A stretch of 42,215 bases of DNA from Azospirillaceae bacterium (GCA_028281465.1 JANQJV010000148.1:1-42215); one strand, 5' to 3'. Positions 27,296 through 37,483 are shown, counted from the first letter of the stretch. Notes: generated by a model from the letters alone, not told the origin. Numbers and translations: made by a program.

Positions 27296-27886
27296 TCAGA
27301 CACCGATGGTCGCTTCTTCCGTTTCGACGTCGCCAGTGACGGCGGCAAATAGCCGCTCCACGTTCAAGATCGTCACCATCCTGTCCGCCCCGGTATAAAG
27401 TCCGCTCAGATACTGGGCATTGATCATACCAGTCTCCACATCAGGCGGCGGTTGGATCTGATCACGCGATACCGTTACAATATCGGAGATCGCATCCACA
27501 AGGATGCCACGCGTCCGCTCCCCGATCTGTATCACCACCACCACATGCCGTTTCGTCACCTCGGTCGCGCCGCCGCCGAACCGGGCGCGCAGATCGAAGA
27601 TCGGAATAATCACACCGCGCAGATTGACCACACCACGCACGAAGTCGGGCAAATTGGGCAGACGGCTTTCCGGAGTCCAGCCGCGAATCTCGCGCACGGA
27701 AAGAATCTTGATTCCGTACTCTTCGTCGCCAACCGTGAAGGTCACATACTGCTCTTCCGTCGCCGGTCCACCTGGAACAGCGGGTTCGCCACGGGCCGCA
27801 TCGCCGCGCGCCCCCCCGGCCTGGACGCCGGCCTGGACGCCGGTCTGGACCGGGGCCATCGGTGTGGAGGAAACCAGTGAGTTCAT
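27296..27886 (-). CDS. cheW: Chemotaxis adaptor CheW
   Basis: CheW couples receptors to CheA. The conserved fold is seen in [21 protein letters not shown], then [22 protein letters not shown], the standard receptor-contact region, and [10 protein letters not shown]. The 196 residues include an N-terminal extension of about 45 residues rich in Gly, Ala, Pro and Val, encoded partly by a 12-base tandem repeat. It follows cheA after two bases and is followed by the receptor gene after 83 bases, the largest gap in the operon. Confidence 0.95.
   Translation of the reverse strand: MNSLVSSTPMAPVQTGVQAGVQAGGARGDAARGEPAVPGGPATEEQYVTFTVGDEEYGIKILSVREIRGWTPESRLPNLPDFVRGVVNLRGVIIPIFDLRARFGGGATEVTKRHVVVVIQIGERTRGILVDAISDIVTVSRDQIQPPPDVETGMINAQYLSGLYTGADRMVTILNVERLFAAVTGDVETEEATIGV
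27819..27854 (-). repeat. 12-base tandem repeat inside cheW
   Basis: The unit GCCTGGACGCCG occurs at 27819-27830 and 27831-27842, and a diverged third copy at 27843-27854. In the protein it gives repeated Val-Gln-Ala-Gly near residue 17. Slippage would lengthen or shorten the disordered N-terminal tail in steps of four residues without changing the frame. Confidence 0.7.
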
Positions 27887-27888
27887 GG

Positions 27889-30156
27889 CTAGACCTCGAC
27901 CGTTTGGATCGGCGACACGGGGGGTGCCGCCAAAAGTCTTGCACGTCCCGACGATGACCGCCGGTTCATGTCCTGCACACCAGCGACATCCAGGATCAAA
28001 GCCACCCGCCCATCACCCAAAATGGTTGCCGCCGCCACGCCGTCGAGCCGTCGGAAATTCGCCTCCAGGCTCTTGATGACAACTTGTTGCTGACCCAGCA
28101 CCTCATCCACCACAAGGCCGGTGCGTTCGCCGTTTTCCGCTTCGACCAGCACCACCAGCGCTTCCGTCGGGTCTAGCACCGCACCTGGAATACCAAACAG
28201 CTGGTGCAGATAGACCAGCCGGACATACCGCCCACGCGCCATCATGACATCGCACCGGTTGACCAAGCTGTGCAGGTCGTTGTGTCTTGGCCGCAGGCTC
28301 TCGACGATATTGGTAAGCGGCAGGACGAAGCGTTCCGCCCCGACCGAGATGACCATGCCATCCAGCACCGCCAAGGTCAGCGGCAGCGACAGCACGAAGC
28401 GGGAGCCCTTGCCTGGTGCTGAGAACACGCTGATGCGGCCGCCCAGATTGGTGATGTTGCGCCGCACCACATCCATGCCGACACCACGCCCCGAGATGTT
28501 GGTCACCTTGTCGGCCGTTGAGAAACCGGGCTGGAAAATCAGGTTGTCGATCTCCTCATCCGACAAACCGGAACCGGACGGTATCAGACCGCGTTGAACC
28601 GCTTTGGCCAAAACGCGCTCGCGGTCGATGCCACGGCCGTCGTCGGCAACCTCGATCACAATTCGGCCCGACCGGTGTTGCGCCGAGAGATGAACGGTGC
28701 CACGCGTCGATTTCCCGACCCGGCGCCGGTCCTCCGGCGATTCAATCCCATGATCGATGGAGTTGCGGATCATGTGCGTGAGCGGGTCCACCAGGTTTTC
28801 AATCACCGTCTTGTCGACCTCGGTGGCCTCGCCGCTCATTTCGAGATCAACCTCTTTGTGCGTGTCGCCCGCTAGCTCCCGCACCAGGCGCGGCATGCGG
28901 GCAAACACCGACCCGACCGGCTGAGCGCGAATCGACATGACGCTTTCCCGCAGCTCGCGCGTGTGTTGGGCAAGCTGTTCCAAGCCTTCCTGCAGATCCT
29001 GAAACGACCCCGGCGGCAGGTCGCGGACATGTTCCGCCACCATGGCCTGGGTAATCACCATTTCCCCAACCATGTTCACCAGACGGTCGATCTTGTCGAG
29101 ATCGACGCGGATCGTGTGAACTGCGAGTCCGCCATCACCGCCGCTGGCGCGGCGACGGTCGGCGGTCGCGACGGTCCCCGTCGCCGATACTGTCGCTGAC
29201 GCCGCCGCAGCCTCGACTGAGTCCGCCTTCAGCGAAGCATCCGCATCCGAAACCATATCGATCGAGCTGTCCGTATCGCCGGACGCCACCTCGGTCGTGA
29301 TCTCAAGCGAGGATTCGTCGCTGACGAACTCGAACACGTCCTCGATCTCAGCCACCGCTGCATCCGTTGTCAGACGGACCCGCCACGACAAGAACAGATG
29401 TTCCGGCTCCAAATGGGCAAACGGCGGCACTAACCCCGTCTCGCAGGTGACCGCGATCGTGCCAAGCCGGGACAAGGCGCGCATCAGGAAAACAGGATCA
29501 TTCCCACTCAGCAACAAATCCGGCTTGGGAATGAAGACGATGGTGTAAGTTTGTTGATCCGGCGTGGTGACCACCGGCACCAAACCACCTGCCCCACGCC
29601 CGGCCGCCTGGGCCGATGTCCCAGCCGTGCCATCGACCAATCCAGTTTCAGGACCCTCCGTATCGTTGCTCGGGGTGGGGTCGGCGGGCGCCCTCTCGGC
29701 CGCTGAGTCCGCTTCGTCGTCATCCTCAACATTGAACCGACGCAAGGCTTCAACCACGGGCGCCGAGAATTCGTCCGGTGGCTTTCCGTCGTCACGGGCA
29801 TAAGCGACGAGCTGTGCTAAGACGTCGTTGGCCCGAATGAGGGTATCCACCAAATCGGTGGTGATCGGAATGCGGACGGAACGCACCAGCTCCATGACCG
29901 CCTCGAACTCGTGGGCAAAAGCAACAAGCTCGGTGAATCCGAATGCCCCCGCGCCACCCTTGATGGAATGGACGGCACGGAAAACGGCGTTAACCTCGTC
30001 GTCATCCACCTGGCCCGGTGCCAAGCGCAGCAGCCCTGCTTCAGCCACGCCCAGGAGCTCGGCGCTCTCGTCGAAATAGGTCTGTTTGAACTGGTCGAGA
30101 TTGGTCACCACCCGTCTCCCCCCGCGCGCCGGCGGCGGCGGCCCCGTGTCAGCCAC
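27889..30156 (-). CDS. cheA: Chemotaxis histidine kinase CheA
   Basis: This array kinase phosphorylates CheY, CheB and probably the receiver-PP2C proteins. The Hpt domain has His63 in AVHSIKGGAGAFGF. A second domain near 205-290 (FIPKPDLLLSGNDPVFLMRAL) resembles the P2-like segment seen in related kinases. The dimerisation region is near 345-410 (DKIDRLVNMVGEMV), with HATPase boxes HMIRNSIDHGIE (about 462), DDGRGID (about 505) and GRGVGMDVV (about 553), and a C-terminal CheW-like domain from about 610. All parts needed for activity are present in 755 residues. The GTG start overlaps cheY by eight bases. Confidence 0.96.
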   Translation of the reverse strand: MADTGPPPPARGGRRVVTNLDQFKQTYFDESAELLGVAEAGLLRLAPGQVDDDEVNAVFRAVHSIKGGAGAFGFTELVAFAHEFEAVMELVRSVRIPITTDLVDTLIRANDVLAQLVAYARDDGKPPDEFSAPVVEALRRFNVEDDDEADSAAERAPADPTPSNDTEGPETGLVDGTAGTSAQAAGRGAGGLVPVVTTPDQQTYTIVFIPKPDLLLSGNDPVFLMRALSRLGTIAVTCETGLVPPFAHLEPEHLFLSWRVRLTTDAAVAEIEDVFEFVSDESSLEITTEVASGDTDSSIDMVSDADASLKADSVEAAAASATVSATGTVATADRRRASGGDGGLAVHTIRVDLDKIDRLVNMVGEMVITQAMVAEHVRDLPPGSFQDLQEGLEQLAQHTRELRESVMSIRAQPVGSVFARMPRLVRELAGDTHKEVDLEMSGEATEVDKTVIENLVDPLTHMIRNSIDHGIESPEDRRRVGKSTRGTVHLSAQHRSGRIVIEVADDGRGIDRERVLAKAVQRGLIPSGSGLSDEEIDNLIFQPGFSTADKVTNISGRGVGMDVVRRNITNLGGRISVFSAPGKGSRFVLSLPLTLAVLDGMVISVGAERFVLPLTNIVESLRPRHNDLHSLVNRCDVMMARGRYVRLVYLHQLFGIPGAVLDPTEALVVLVEAENGERTGLVVDEVLGQQQVVIKSLEANFRRLDGVAAATILGDGRVALILDVAGVQDMNRRSSSGRARLLAAPPVSPIQTVEV

Positions 30157-30514
30157 ACACCTTCTGAACCACGGAAATCAGTTTCTGTGGATTGAACGGC
30201 TTCACGATCCAGCCTGTGGCACCAGCGCTGCGTCCCTCGGCCTTCTTCTTCTCGTCGGCTTCGGTCGTCAGCATGAGGATCGGTAGCGTGCGGTAGCTCG
30301 GATTGGCCCGCAACCGCCTGATCAGGGTCAGCCCATCCATGTTCGGCATGTTCACGTCGGCGATGACCAAATCCACCTTGGTGCCGGAGATGACCGTGAG
30401 CGCGTGCTGCCCGTCGTGGGCCTCGATCACATCGTAGCCCGCGCTCTTCAGCGTGAAGCCGACCATCTCGCGGATGGTCCGGGAATCGTCGACGGTCAGG
30501 ACCGTTTTTTTCAT
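30149..30514 (-). CDS. cheY: Chemotaxis response regulator CheY
   Basis: A single receiver domain of 121 residues with acidic residues Asp9 and Asp10, phosphoacceptor Asp53 (VIADVNMPNMDG), Thr83 or Thr84 and Lys105 (IVKPFN). It would be phosphorylated by CheA and either bind an output or act as a phosphate sink. It lies between a STAS gene (four-base overlap) and cheA (eight-base overlap). Whether it binds FliM cannot be judged from sequence. Confidence 0.95.
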   Translation of the reverse strand: MKKTVLTVDDSRTIREMVGFTLKSAGYDVIEAHDGQHALTVISGTKVDLVIADVNMPNMDGLTLIRRLRANPSYRTLPILMLTTEADEKKKAEGRSAGATGWIVKPFNPQKLISVVQKVCG

Positions 30515-30822
30515 CGCGGCTGATGCTCCTCAAGCCACCCACCCAATCCCAGAGACTGGCAAGCCTCCTGCAGCACATCGCTGGCGTCGGTGATGGACAG
30601 GACGCGCCCGGTCAGCCCGGCCTGTCGTGACGCCGCCAGCAGTGTCTGGATGCAGGCGGTGCTGACCCGTTCGACGGCATCGGCCGCAATCTCGATCTGG
30701 TCGCCCGTCTCCAACGCCCGGCGCAGACCTTCGTACAGGTCGCCAGCCATGGCCAGATCGAGATCGGCCGGCAACTGGATGTGCACCAAACCGTTGTGTT
30801 GTTGCCACTTGAGCGGGGTCAT
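30511..30822 (-). CDS. STAS-domain protein at the head of the chemosensory operon
   Basis: A single STAS domain of about 103 residues (HIQLPADLDLAMAGDLYEGLRRAL). At the position where partner-switch STAS proteins have Asp-Ser, this one reads VSTACIQTLLAA: the Asp is missing and a Thr could be the acceptor. It is therefore unlike the second STAS protein of the operon and may be a scaffold or a differently regulated partner. ATG at 30822 is preferred because GGAGG stands nine bases upstream; ATG at 30831 abuts that site. It is the first gene of the 13-gene run. Confidence 0.85.
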   Translation of the reverse strand: MTPLKWQQHNGLVHIQLPADLDLAMAGDLYEGLRRALETGDQIEIAADAVERVSTACIQTLLAASRQAGLTGRVLSITDASDVLQEACQSLGLGGWLEEHQPR

Positions 30823-31152
30823 CGCGCCCATCCTCCCACACCCGTCCCGGACGTCCGCAACGGCCGCGCGAACGCCATGTCCCAGCCGACCGGCGGCCAG
30901 ATCAAGAAATGCTCAATGGGCATTCGATACCCGTTCGTGTAACCGGCCATTGGCGTGGCGTCAATGTGCCTCTCCGCCTGGAGCGCACCGGCCACCGGCC
31001 GATTCGCAACTATACCAGAGGTCAAGCATCCCTGTCCCCCTGGCGGCTTGAGCAGGGCGGGGTGTGCGCCGTTGCCCAGGCTGCGAGCGTGCAGTACCGT
31101 ACTGTTTGGCCACCGATCCGGCCGCAGTGGCCGTGACATACAGGGACACCGC
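30823..31152. promoter_or_regulatory. Divergent control region: che operon / oxidoreductase
   Basis: These 330 bases separate the minus-strand chemosensory operon from the plus-strand oxidoreductase gene and must carry both promoters. The perfect palindrome CAGTAC-C-GTACTG (31092-31104), about 50 bases before the oxidoreductase start, is a candidate operator. No sigma-54 or flagellar sigma-28 box could be identified, and no clear sigma-70 pair. Confidence 0.45.
31092..31104. promoter_or_regulatory. Palindromic operator candidate
   Basis: Perfect 6-base arms (CAGTAC and GTACTG) around one central C, in the spacer between two divergent operons. Size and symmetry fit a dimeric regulator site, but a single occurrence is weak support. 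Confidence 0.3.
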
Positions 31153-34100
31153 ATGCCGCCGGAACCCATTTCCCTCGACGACAAGTATCGCTTCGATCGG
31201 GATCGCGTGTACCTGACCGGGACCCAAGCGATTGTCAGGCTGCCCATGGTGCAACGCCGGCGTGATCTGGCGGCCGGCCTCAAGACCGCAGGCTTTATCT
31301 CCGGCTACCGCGGCTCGCCCCTGGGTGGCTACGACCAAGCGCTGTGGCAGGCAAAACCGTTCCTGGACCAGCACCACATCCACTTCCAGCCGGGCATCAA
31401 CGAAGAATTGGCCGCGGACGCCCTTTGGGGCAGCCAGCAACTCGCCCTCTCGCCCGGAGCGGCCTACGACGGCGTCTTCGGCATCTGGTACGGCAAGGGC
31501 CCCGGCGTGGATCGGGCGGGCGATGCGCTGAAACATGCCAACGGTGCCGGCACCGCCCGGCACGGTGGCGTGCTCGCGCTCGTCGGCGACGACCATGCCT
31601 GCAAGTCCTCCACGTTCGCCCACCAATCCGAGCAAGCACTCATCGCCGCCATGGTGCCGATTCTGTACCCGGCTTCGGTCCAGGAGCTACTCGACTTCGG
31701 TTTGATGGGTTGGGCGCTGTCGCGCTATTCTGGCTGTTGGATCGCCCTCAAGACCGTCGCCGAAATCCTCGACAGCGCCGCCACGGTTGCCGCGAACGGC
31801 AATCCTGCCGTGCCTGTATGGCCGACCGCCCATACCCTGCCGCCCAACGGCCTCAATCTACGCTGGCCCGACCCGCCCTTGGTACTGGAAGAACGGCTGA
31901 TCCGACACAAACTGCCGGCGGTGACCGCTTTCGTGCGCGCCAACCGGCTCGACCGCGTCGCTCTGGCGGCAGCACACCCGCGGATCGGCATCCTGTGCGC
32001 CGGCAAGAGCTATCAGGATGTCCGGCAAGCCTTGGCCTGCCTTGGCTTGTCTTCCGACCAGGCGGCACACCATGGCATCACGATCTTGAAGGTGGCCCTG
32101 ACCTGGCCGCTCGACCCTGAGGGTCTGCGCCAGTTCGCCCTCGGCCTCGATACGTTGCTCGTGGTGGAAGACAAGCGCGACGTGCTCGAGGGGCAGGCCA
32201 AGGCGATTCTGTATCACGAACCGGCCGACCGGCGCCCACGCATCGCCGGCAAAGACGATGGCATCGGCCGACCGCTGCTCCCGGCCACGGCCGAACTCTC
32301 GGCCGAGCAGGTGGCGGTGGCGATCGCTCGCTGTCTGCTCGCGTGCGGCGACGATCCCACCCTGGCCGCCCGCCTCGCTGCCCTGGCAGCCCAGATGGCT
32401 CCAGCCGAGCCCGGACCATCTCCGGCCATCCCGATCCGGCGCCCCCACTTCTGCTCTGGCTGCCCACACAACACCTCGACCACGGTACCGGAAGGCAGTC
32501 GGGCCCTGGCCGGAATCGGCTGTCACTACATGGCCACCTGGATGGACCGGCGTACCGAGACGTTCACCCAGATGGGTGGCGAGGGTGCACCCTGGATCGG
32601 CCTGGCACCATTCACCCGGGAGCCACACGTCTTCGTCAACATCGGCGACGGGACTTACGTGCACTCCGGCGCGCTGGCCATCCGCGCCTGCGTCGCCGCC
32701 GGCGTGACACTCACCTTCAAGATTTTGTTCAACGACGCCGTGGCCATGACCGGCGGCCAACCGCCAGAGGGTGGCCTGACCGTGCCACGGTTGACGCACC
32801 AGCTGACTGCAGAAGGCGTGGCGCCGGTCGTCGTGGTCACGGCCGAGCCGCAAAAGTACCGGCAACGTTCCGGATTGGCGACGGGCGTCGAAGTTTGGCA
32901 CCGCAACCAACTGGAAACGGTTCAACGCCGGTTGCGCCACACGCGCGGTGTTTCCGCGCTGGTCTATGACCAGACCTGTGCCGCCGAGAAACGCCGCCGG
33001 CGCAAACGCGGTCTGATGCCCGACCCGGCCACGCGGGTCGTCATCCATCCCCTCGTGTGCGAGGGCTGCGGCGATTGCTCACGTCAGTCCAACTGTTTGT
33101 CCGTCGTGCCGCTGGAGACCCCATTCGGCACCAAACGACAGATCGACCAGTCGTCCTGCAACAAGGACTTCTCCTGCCTGGACGGCTTCTGCCCCAGTTT
33201 CATCACGGTCCACGGCGGGCACCTGCGGCGTCCGGCCGCGCGACCTGCGGGCGGTGACACCACCGAGACGAACGTTGCAATGCCGGAACCAACGTTGCCG
33301 TCGCTCGATCGCCCCTATGCCATCGCCGTCGCCGGCGTCGGTGGCACCGGCGTGGTCACCGTCGGCGCGCTGCTCGGCATGGCCGCCCATATCGACGGCC
33401 GGGCAGCGACCGTGCTCGACATGACGGGGATGGCGCAGAAATTCGGCGCGGTCACCTGCCATATCCAGATTGCCATGGCCCCTGACGACTTGCACGCCGT
33501 GCGCATCGCCAGCGGCATGGCCGACCTCCTGCTCGGCTGCGATCCGTTGGTCGCAAGCCAGCCGGAAACACTAACCCGATTGGCGGCGGATCGCAGCCAG
33601 GTCATTCTGAATAGCCACGAGGCGGTGACCGGGGAGTTCGCACGGGACCCCGACCGGCGCGTCGCCATGGCGACACTCCTGGCGGCGCACCGGCGTGCCC
33701 TCGGGCCGAACCACGCCGACCGTCTGCGGGTCTTGGACGCCACAGCACTGGCGACCACCCTGATCGGCGATGCGGTCGCTGCCAACCTGTTCCTCACCGG
33801 CTACGCCTGGCAACTTGGCCTCATCCCGATATCGAAACAATCAATTTTGCAGGCCATCGCGCTGAACGGTGCGGCGGTCGAAATGAACCGGCAAGCGTTC
33901 CATTGGGGTCGGCGCACCGCCATCGATGCGGCCGGGGTTCAACCGCTGACCGGGACGGCCACCGGCGTCGACGCCGTCCCGACGTTCGCCGAGCAGGTGG
34001 CGGACCGGGCCGATTTCCTGATCGGCTACCAGGATCGGGCCTATGCCGACCGGTATTGCAGGCTGGTCGAAACGGTGCGCAGGGCGGAAACCGAACGCTG

Positions 34101-34665
34101 CCCGGGTCGTACCGCGCTCGCCGACGCCGTCATGCGGAACTATTTCAAACTCTTGGCCTACAAGGACGAATACGAGGTCGCGCGACTTCATACCGATCCC
34201 AATCACCTGCAGAAACTTAGGGATCAGTTCGAAGGCGATACAAAACTGATGTTCCATCTGGCCCCACCAGTTCTATCGTGGATGGTCCGACCGAAACCTG
34301 GTGCAGCGCCGCGAAAATGGCGCTTTGGGTCATGGATTCTCGCTCCGTTACGCCTACTGGCATCCCTGAAGCATCTGCGCGGTACGTGGATCGACCCATT
34401 CGGGCGCACGGCGGACCGGCGTCTGGAACGCACATTGATCCGGGCCTACGAGGCCGTTGTCACCGAGTTGCTGGCCGGATTGTCGGACAGCAATCATTCG
34501 CTCGCGGTCGAATTGGCAAGCCTCCCGGACCGTATCCGGGGTTACGGGCACGTCAAACGCGCGGCGGCGGATGCGGTCAAGACCGAGGAGACACGGTTGC
34601 TGGCCTCGTTCCGCGCTGCCAGCGCCGCCGGCGCACCCGACGGACCATTGCGCGACGCCGCGTGA
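31153..34665 (+). CDS. Fused indolepyruvate ferredoxin oxidoreductase
   Basis: A 1170-residue cytoplasmic enzyme of the 2-oxoacid:ferredoxin oxidoreductase group that decarboxylates aryl or branched pyruvates to acyl-CoA using TPP and iron-sulfur clusters. The N-terminal pyruvate-oxidoreductase-like part has GYRGSPLGGYD near residue 55. FCSGCPHNTST is near 433, and the TPP-binding block NIGDGTYVHSG near 495 is followed by FNDAVAMTGG. A 4Fe-4S motif CEGCGDCSRQSNC lies near 635. The gamma-subunit-like domain starts at GVGGTGVVTVG near 728, and a C-terminal family domain closes the protein. All parts of the alpha and gamma subunits are on one chain. The start at 31153 has AGGGA upstream; longer frames lack similarity. 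It is divergent from the che operon. Confidence 0.93.
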   Translation: MPPEPISLDDKYRFDRDRVYLTGTQAIVRLPMVQRRRDLAAGLKTAGFISGYRGSPLGGYDQALWQAKPFLDQHHIHFQPGINEELAADALWGSQQLALSPGAAYDGVFGIWYGKGPGVDRAGDALKHANGAGTARHGGVLALVGDDHACKSSTFAHQSEQALIAAMVPILYPASVQELLDFGLMGWALSRYSGCWIALKTVAEILDSAATVAANGNPAVPVWPTAHTLPPNGLNLRWPDPPLVLEERLIRHKLPAVTAFVRANRLDRVALAAAHPRIGILCAGKSYQDVRQALACLGLSSDQAAHHGITILKVALTWPLDPEGLRQFALGLDTLLVVEDKRDVLEGQAKAILYHEPADRRPRIAGKDDGIGRPLLPATAELSAEQVAVAIARCLLACGDDPTLAARLAALAAQMAPAEPGPSPAIPIRRPHFCSGCPHNTSTTVPEGSRALAGIGCHYMATWMDRRTETFTQMGGEGAPWIGLAPFTREPHVFVNIGDGTYVHSGALAIRACVAAGVTLTFKILFNDAVAMTGGQPPEGGLTVPRLTHQLTAEGVAPVVVVTAEPQKYRQRSGLATGVEVWHRNQLETVQRRLRHTRGVSALVYDQTCAAEKRRRRKRGLMPDPATRVVIHPLVCEGCGDCSRQSNCLSVVPLETPFGTKRQIDQSSCNKDFSCLDGFCPSFITVHGGHLRRPAARPAGGDTTETNVAMPEPTLPSLDRPYAIAVAGVGGTGVVTVGALLGMAAHIDGRAATVLDMTGMAQKFGAVTCHIQIAMAPDDLHAVRIASGMADLLLGCDPLVASQPETLTRLAADRSQVILNSHEAVTGEFARDPDRRVAMATLLAAHRRALGPNHADRLRVLDATALATTLIGDAVAANLFLTGYAWQLGLIPISKQSILQAIALNGAAVEMNRQAFHWGRRTAIDAAGVQPLTGTATGVDAVPTFAEQVADRADFLIGYQDRAYADRYCRLVETVRRAETERCPGRTALADAVMRNYFKLLAYKDEYEVARLHTDPNHLQKLRDQFEGDTKLMFHLAPPVLSWMVRPKPGAAPRKWRFGSWILAPLRLLASLKHLRGTWIDPFGRTADRRLERTLIRAYEAVVTELLAGLSDSNHSLAVELASLPDRIRGYGHVKRAAADAVKTEETRLLASFRAASAAGAPDGPLRDAA

Positions 34666-34678
34666 GCGGCCAATTCGC

Positions 34679-37384
34679 TCAAGATGGCTCGATCAGGCGC
34701 CGTAAATCGAACAAAAGGTCGAGCGCCTGGCGTGGCGTCAGATCGTCCGGGTCTATGCCGCGCAAAGCATCGTCCACCGCAGATGGTTTCGGATCGGGAG
34801 CGGGCGCCCGAGGCGGTGGCGCCGTGCGCATCAGCGAGGCGAACAAGGGTAACTCCGCCAGCCCCGCCGCGCCAGGCCCGGCTCGCCCTGACTCGATCAT
34901 ATCGAGGATCTCTTGCGCACGCCCAACCACCGCCTTGGGCAGACCGGCCAAACGGGCGACATGCAGCCCATAGCTGCGGTCAGCCGCGCCAGGTACGACC
35001 TCGTGCAGGAATACCACGTCGCCGTGCCACTCTTTGATGCGCATGGTCCGGCACGACACCCCAGCCAAGGGTTCGCGCAAATGGGTTAGCTCATGGAAAT
35101 GCGTCGCAAACAAGGCGCGGCATCCGACGACATCATGCAAATGCTCGACACAGGCCCAGGCAATGGAGAGCCCATCGAATGTCGCCGTCCCACGACCGAT
35201 CTCGTCCAGGATAACCAGTGACCGCGAACTCGCCTGATTCAGAATCGTGGCGGTCTCGACCATTTCGACCATGAACGTGGACTGCCCCCGGGCCAGATCG
35301 TCGGCAGCCCCGACCCGGCTGAACAGGCGGTCGACGACGCCCAAACCGGCGGAGTCGGCAGGCACAAAGGAGCCCATCTGCGCGAGAATCGCGATCAGCG
35401 CATTCTGACGCAGGAACGTCGATTTGCCGGCCATGTTGGGCCCGGTCACCAGCCAGAGCCGCTGATCCGGCCCGAGATCGCAATCATTGGCGACGAACGG
35501 ACCAGCACCCGAGGCTACGAGCACCGCCTCGACCACCGGGTGACGTCCGCCACGGATCGCGAAGCGCCGGTCGTCGAACAAGTCAGGCCGGCACCAACGC
35601 CGCTCCACGGCCAGATCCGCGAGCGCCGTTGTCACGTCCAGCCGAGCCACGGCGCCGGCCGCCTTGGTAATCGCCTCGGCGCGGCCTGCCACCTCTCCGA
35701 CGAGATCGTTGAACAACTCCAGTTCCACGGCCAACGCGCGACCAGCCGCTTCGGTGATGTCGCGCTCCAGTTCTCCCAGTTCCACAGTGCTGAAGCGCAC
35801 GCTGTTGGCCGTGGTCTGGCGATGGATGAACAGGTCGCGGCGGGTCCCCGTCATCAGCTTGTCCGCCTGGGCGGCAGAAACCTCAATATGGAATCCGAGC
35901 ACGTTGTTATGTTTGACCTTGAGCGAAGCCACACCGGTCATTTGGGCATATTTCGCCTGCAATCCGGCCACCAGCCGCCGCCCTTCGTCCCGCAGCGTCA
36001 CCAACTCGTCGAGCTGTGGCGCGTAAGATCGTGCAATGAAGCCCCCGTCCCGTGCCAGTAGCGGCAGATCTGGCGCCAGGGCCCGGGTTAGGCGGTCGAC
36101 CAGCACCGAATGCTCACCGATGTCGGCCAGGGTGGCGGCAAGTCCCTCCGGCATCGGCGTCAGAGCCGGCGCACCGATGGCCGTGCGACAGGCCGCAGCG
36201 GCCGCCAAGCCATCGCGGACCGCGGCCAGATCACGTGGCCCGCCGCGCCCCAACCCCAATCGCGCCAAAGCCCGTTCCAAGTCCGGAATGCCACGCAGAC
36301 GGTGGCGCAGATCCTGGCGCAACGTGTCTTCCGCGATCCAGAAGCCGATCATGTCGAGACGCCGTATGATCGCAGCGCGGTCCGTCAACGGCATGGCGAG
36401 ACGCTCGGCCAGCAACCGGGCACCACCGCCAGTGACCGTCCGATCGATCGTGCCAAGCAGGCTGCCCGCACGACTGCCGTCCAGAGTCCGCGACACTTCC
36501 AAATTGCGCCGCGTTGCCGGATCGATTTCCAACACACTCCCAGGAACCACCCGTAGCGGTGGCAGCAGCGTCGGCAGGCGCCCCTTTTGTGTATGCTCGA
36601 CATAGTCGACCAGCGCACCGGCGGCCGCGATCTCGGCCCGACTGAACGGACCGAACCCATCAAGCGTGCCGACGCCATAGAGCGCAAGCAGCCGGCGCCG
36701 GGCGTTGTCGCTGTTGAACCGGCTTGCCGGCTGCACCGCAAGCCGAGGTTTCCAGCTAGAAAACAGCTCGAACAAAGCCGGCTGCTGGGTCAGCCGGTCG
36801 GAGACCAGCACTTCGCTTGGCGCCAATCGTGCCAGCGCCGACGCCAAACCCGCAGCCGCCACTGGCTGCACCGCAAGCGTGCCAGTCGAAAGGTCGATCC
36901 ATCCCAGGCCGAAGCCACCGGACGCCTCCGCCAACGCAGCCAAGTAGTTGTGCGCCCTCGCTTCCAGAAGGCTGTCTTCGGTCAGCGTGCCCGGCGTGAC
37001 GATGCGCACGACAGCGCGCTGAACCACCGCCTTGGCACCGCGTTTGCGCGCTTCTGCCGGATCCTCCGTCTGCTCGCAAATCGCAACGCGAAATCCGTGC
37101 CGGATTAGCCGCTCCAAATAGGATTCGTGGCTGTGCACCGGCACGCCGCACATGGGAATGTCGTCACCGTCGTGTCGGCCACGCTTGGTCAGAGTGATAT
37201 CGAGCGCCCCCGCCGCCGCCACGGCGTCGTCGAAAAACATCTCGTAGAAGTCGCCCATGCGGTAGAAAAGCAGGCAGTCTGGATGGGCGCCCTTGATCTC
37301 CAGATACTGTGCGAGCATCGGCGTGACTGCCGCGTTGGTGACCGGCGATGCTGCGGCACCGGCTGCCCCACCTTTCGCCCCCAT
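34679..37384 (-). CDS. mutS: DNA mismatch repair protein MutS
   Basis: MutS recognises base mismatches and small loops and starts repair with MutL. The 901-residue protein has the mismatch-contacting Phe-Xaa-Glu in GDFYEMF (Phe46, Glu48), the connector and lever domains, and an ATPase with Walker [11 protein letters not shown] near 648, Walker B region [11 protein letters not shown] and the conserved ATHFHELT. The ATG at 37384 is preceded by AAGGAG at ideal spacing, so it is favoured over the TTG at 37399. It ends 13 bases from the convergent oxidoreductase gene. Confidence 0.97.
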   Translation of the reverse strand: MGAKGGAAGAAASPVTNAAVTPMLAQYLEIKGAHPDCLLFYRMGDFYEMFFDDAVAAAGALDITLTKRGRHDGDDIPMCGVPVHSHESYLERLIRHGFRVAICEQTEDPAEARKRGAKAVVQRAVVRIVTPGTLTEDSLLEARAHNYLAALAEASGGFGLGWIDLSTGTLAVQPVAAAGLASALARLAPSEVLVSDRLTQQPALFELFSSWKPRLAVQPASRFNSDNARRRLLALYGVGTLDGFGPFSRAEIAAAGALVDYVEHTQKGRLPTLLPPLRVVPGSVLEIDPATRRNLEVSRTLDGSRAGSLLGTIDRTVTGGGARLLAERLAMPLTDRAAIIRRLDMIGFWIAEDTLRQDLRHRLRGIPDLERALARLGLGRGGPRDLAAVRDGLAAAAACRTAIGAPALTPMPEGLAATLADIGEHSVLVDRLTRALAPDLPLLARDGGFIARSYAPQLDELVTLRDEGRRLVAGLQAKYAQMTGVASLKVKHNNVLGFHIEVSAAQADKLMTGTRRDLFIHRQTTANSVRFSTVELGELERDITEAAGRALAVELELFNDLVGEVAGRAEAITKAAGAVARLDVTTALADLAVERRWCRPDLFDDRRFAIRGGRHPVVEAVLVASGAGPFVANDCDLGPDQRLWLVTGPNMAGKSTFLRQNALIAILAQMGSFVPADSAGLGVVDRLFSRVGAADDLARGQSTFMVEMVETATILNQASSRSLVILDEIGRGTATFDGLSIAWACVEHLHDVVGCRALFATHFHELTHLREPLAGVSCRTMRIKEWHGDVVFLHEVVPGAADRSYGLHVARLAGLPKAVVGRAQEILDMIESGRAGPGAAGLAELPLFASLMRTAPPPRAPAPDPKPSAVDDALRGIDPDDLTPRQALDLLFDLRRLIEPS

Positions 37385-37483
37385 CCCCACTCCTTCCAAA
37401 AATCGTCACAATGCCCTCCCGGGCGTCGCCGAGCCTATCGTCTTCCATCCTGCCATGCACCCCGCCGGGCGTATCAACGCATC

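Noticed and set aside
30823-31152. Sigma-28 or sigma-54 promoter for the chemosensory operon
   Set aside because: No convincing TGGC-N8-TGC or TAAA-N15-GCCGATAA type match could be found in the spacer on the minus strand.
31858-33048. 396-codon frame antisense to the oxidoreductase
   Set aside because: It lies wholly inside a gene with clear TPP and iron-sulfur motifs and is rich in His, Gly and Arg with no recognisable domain.
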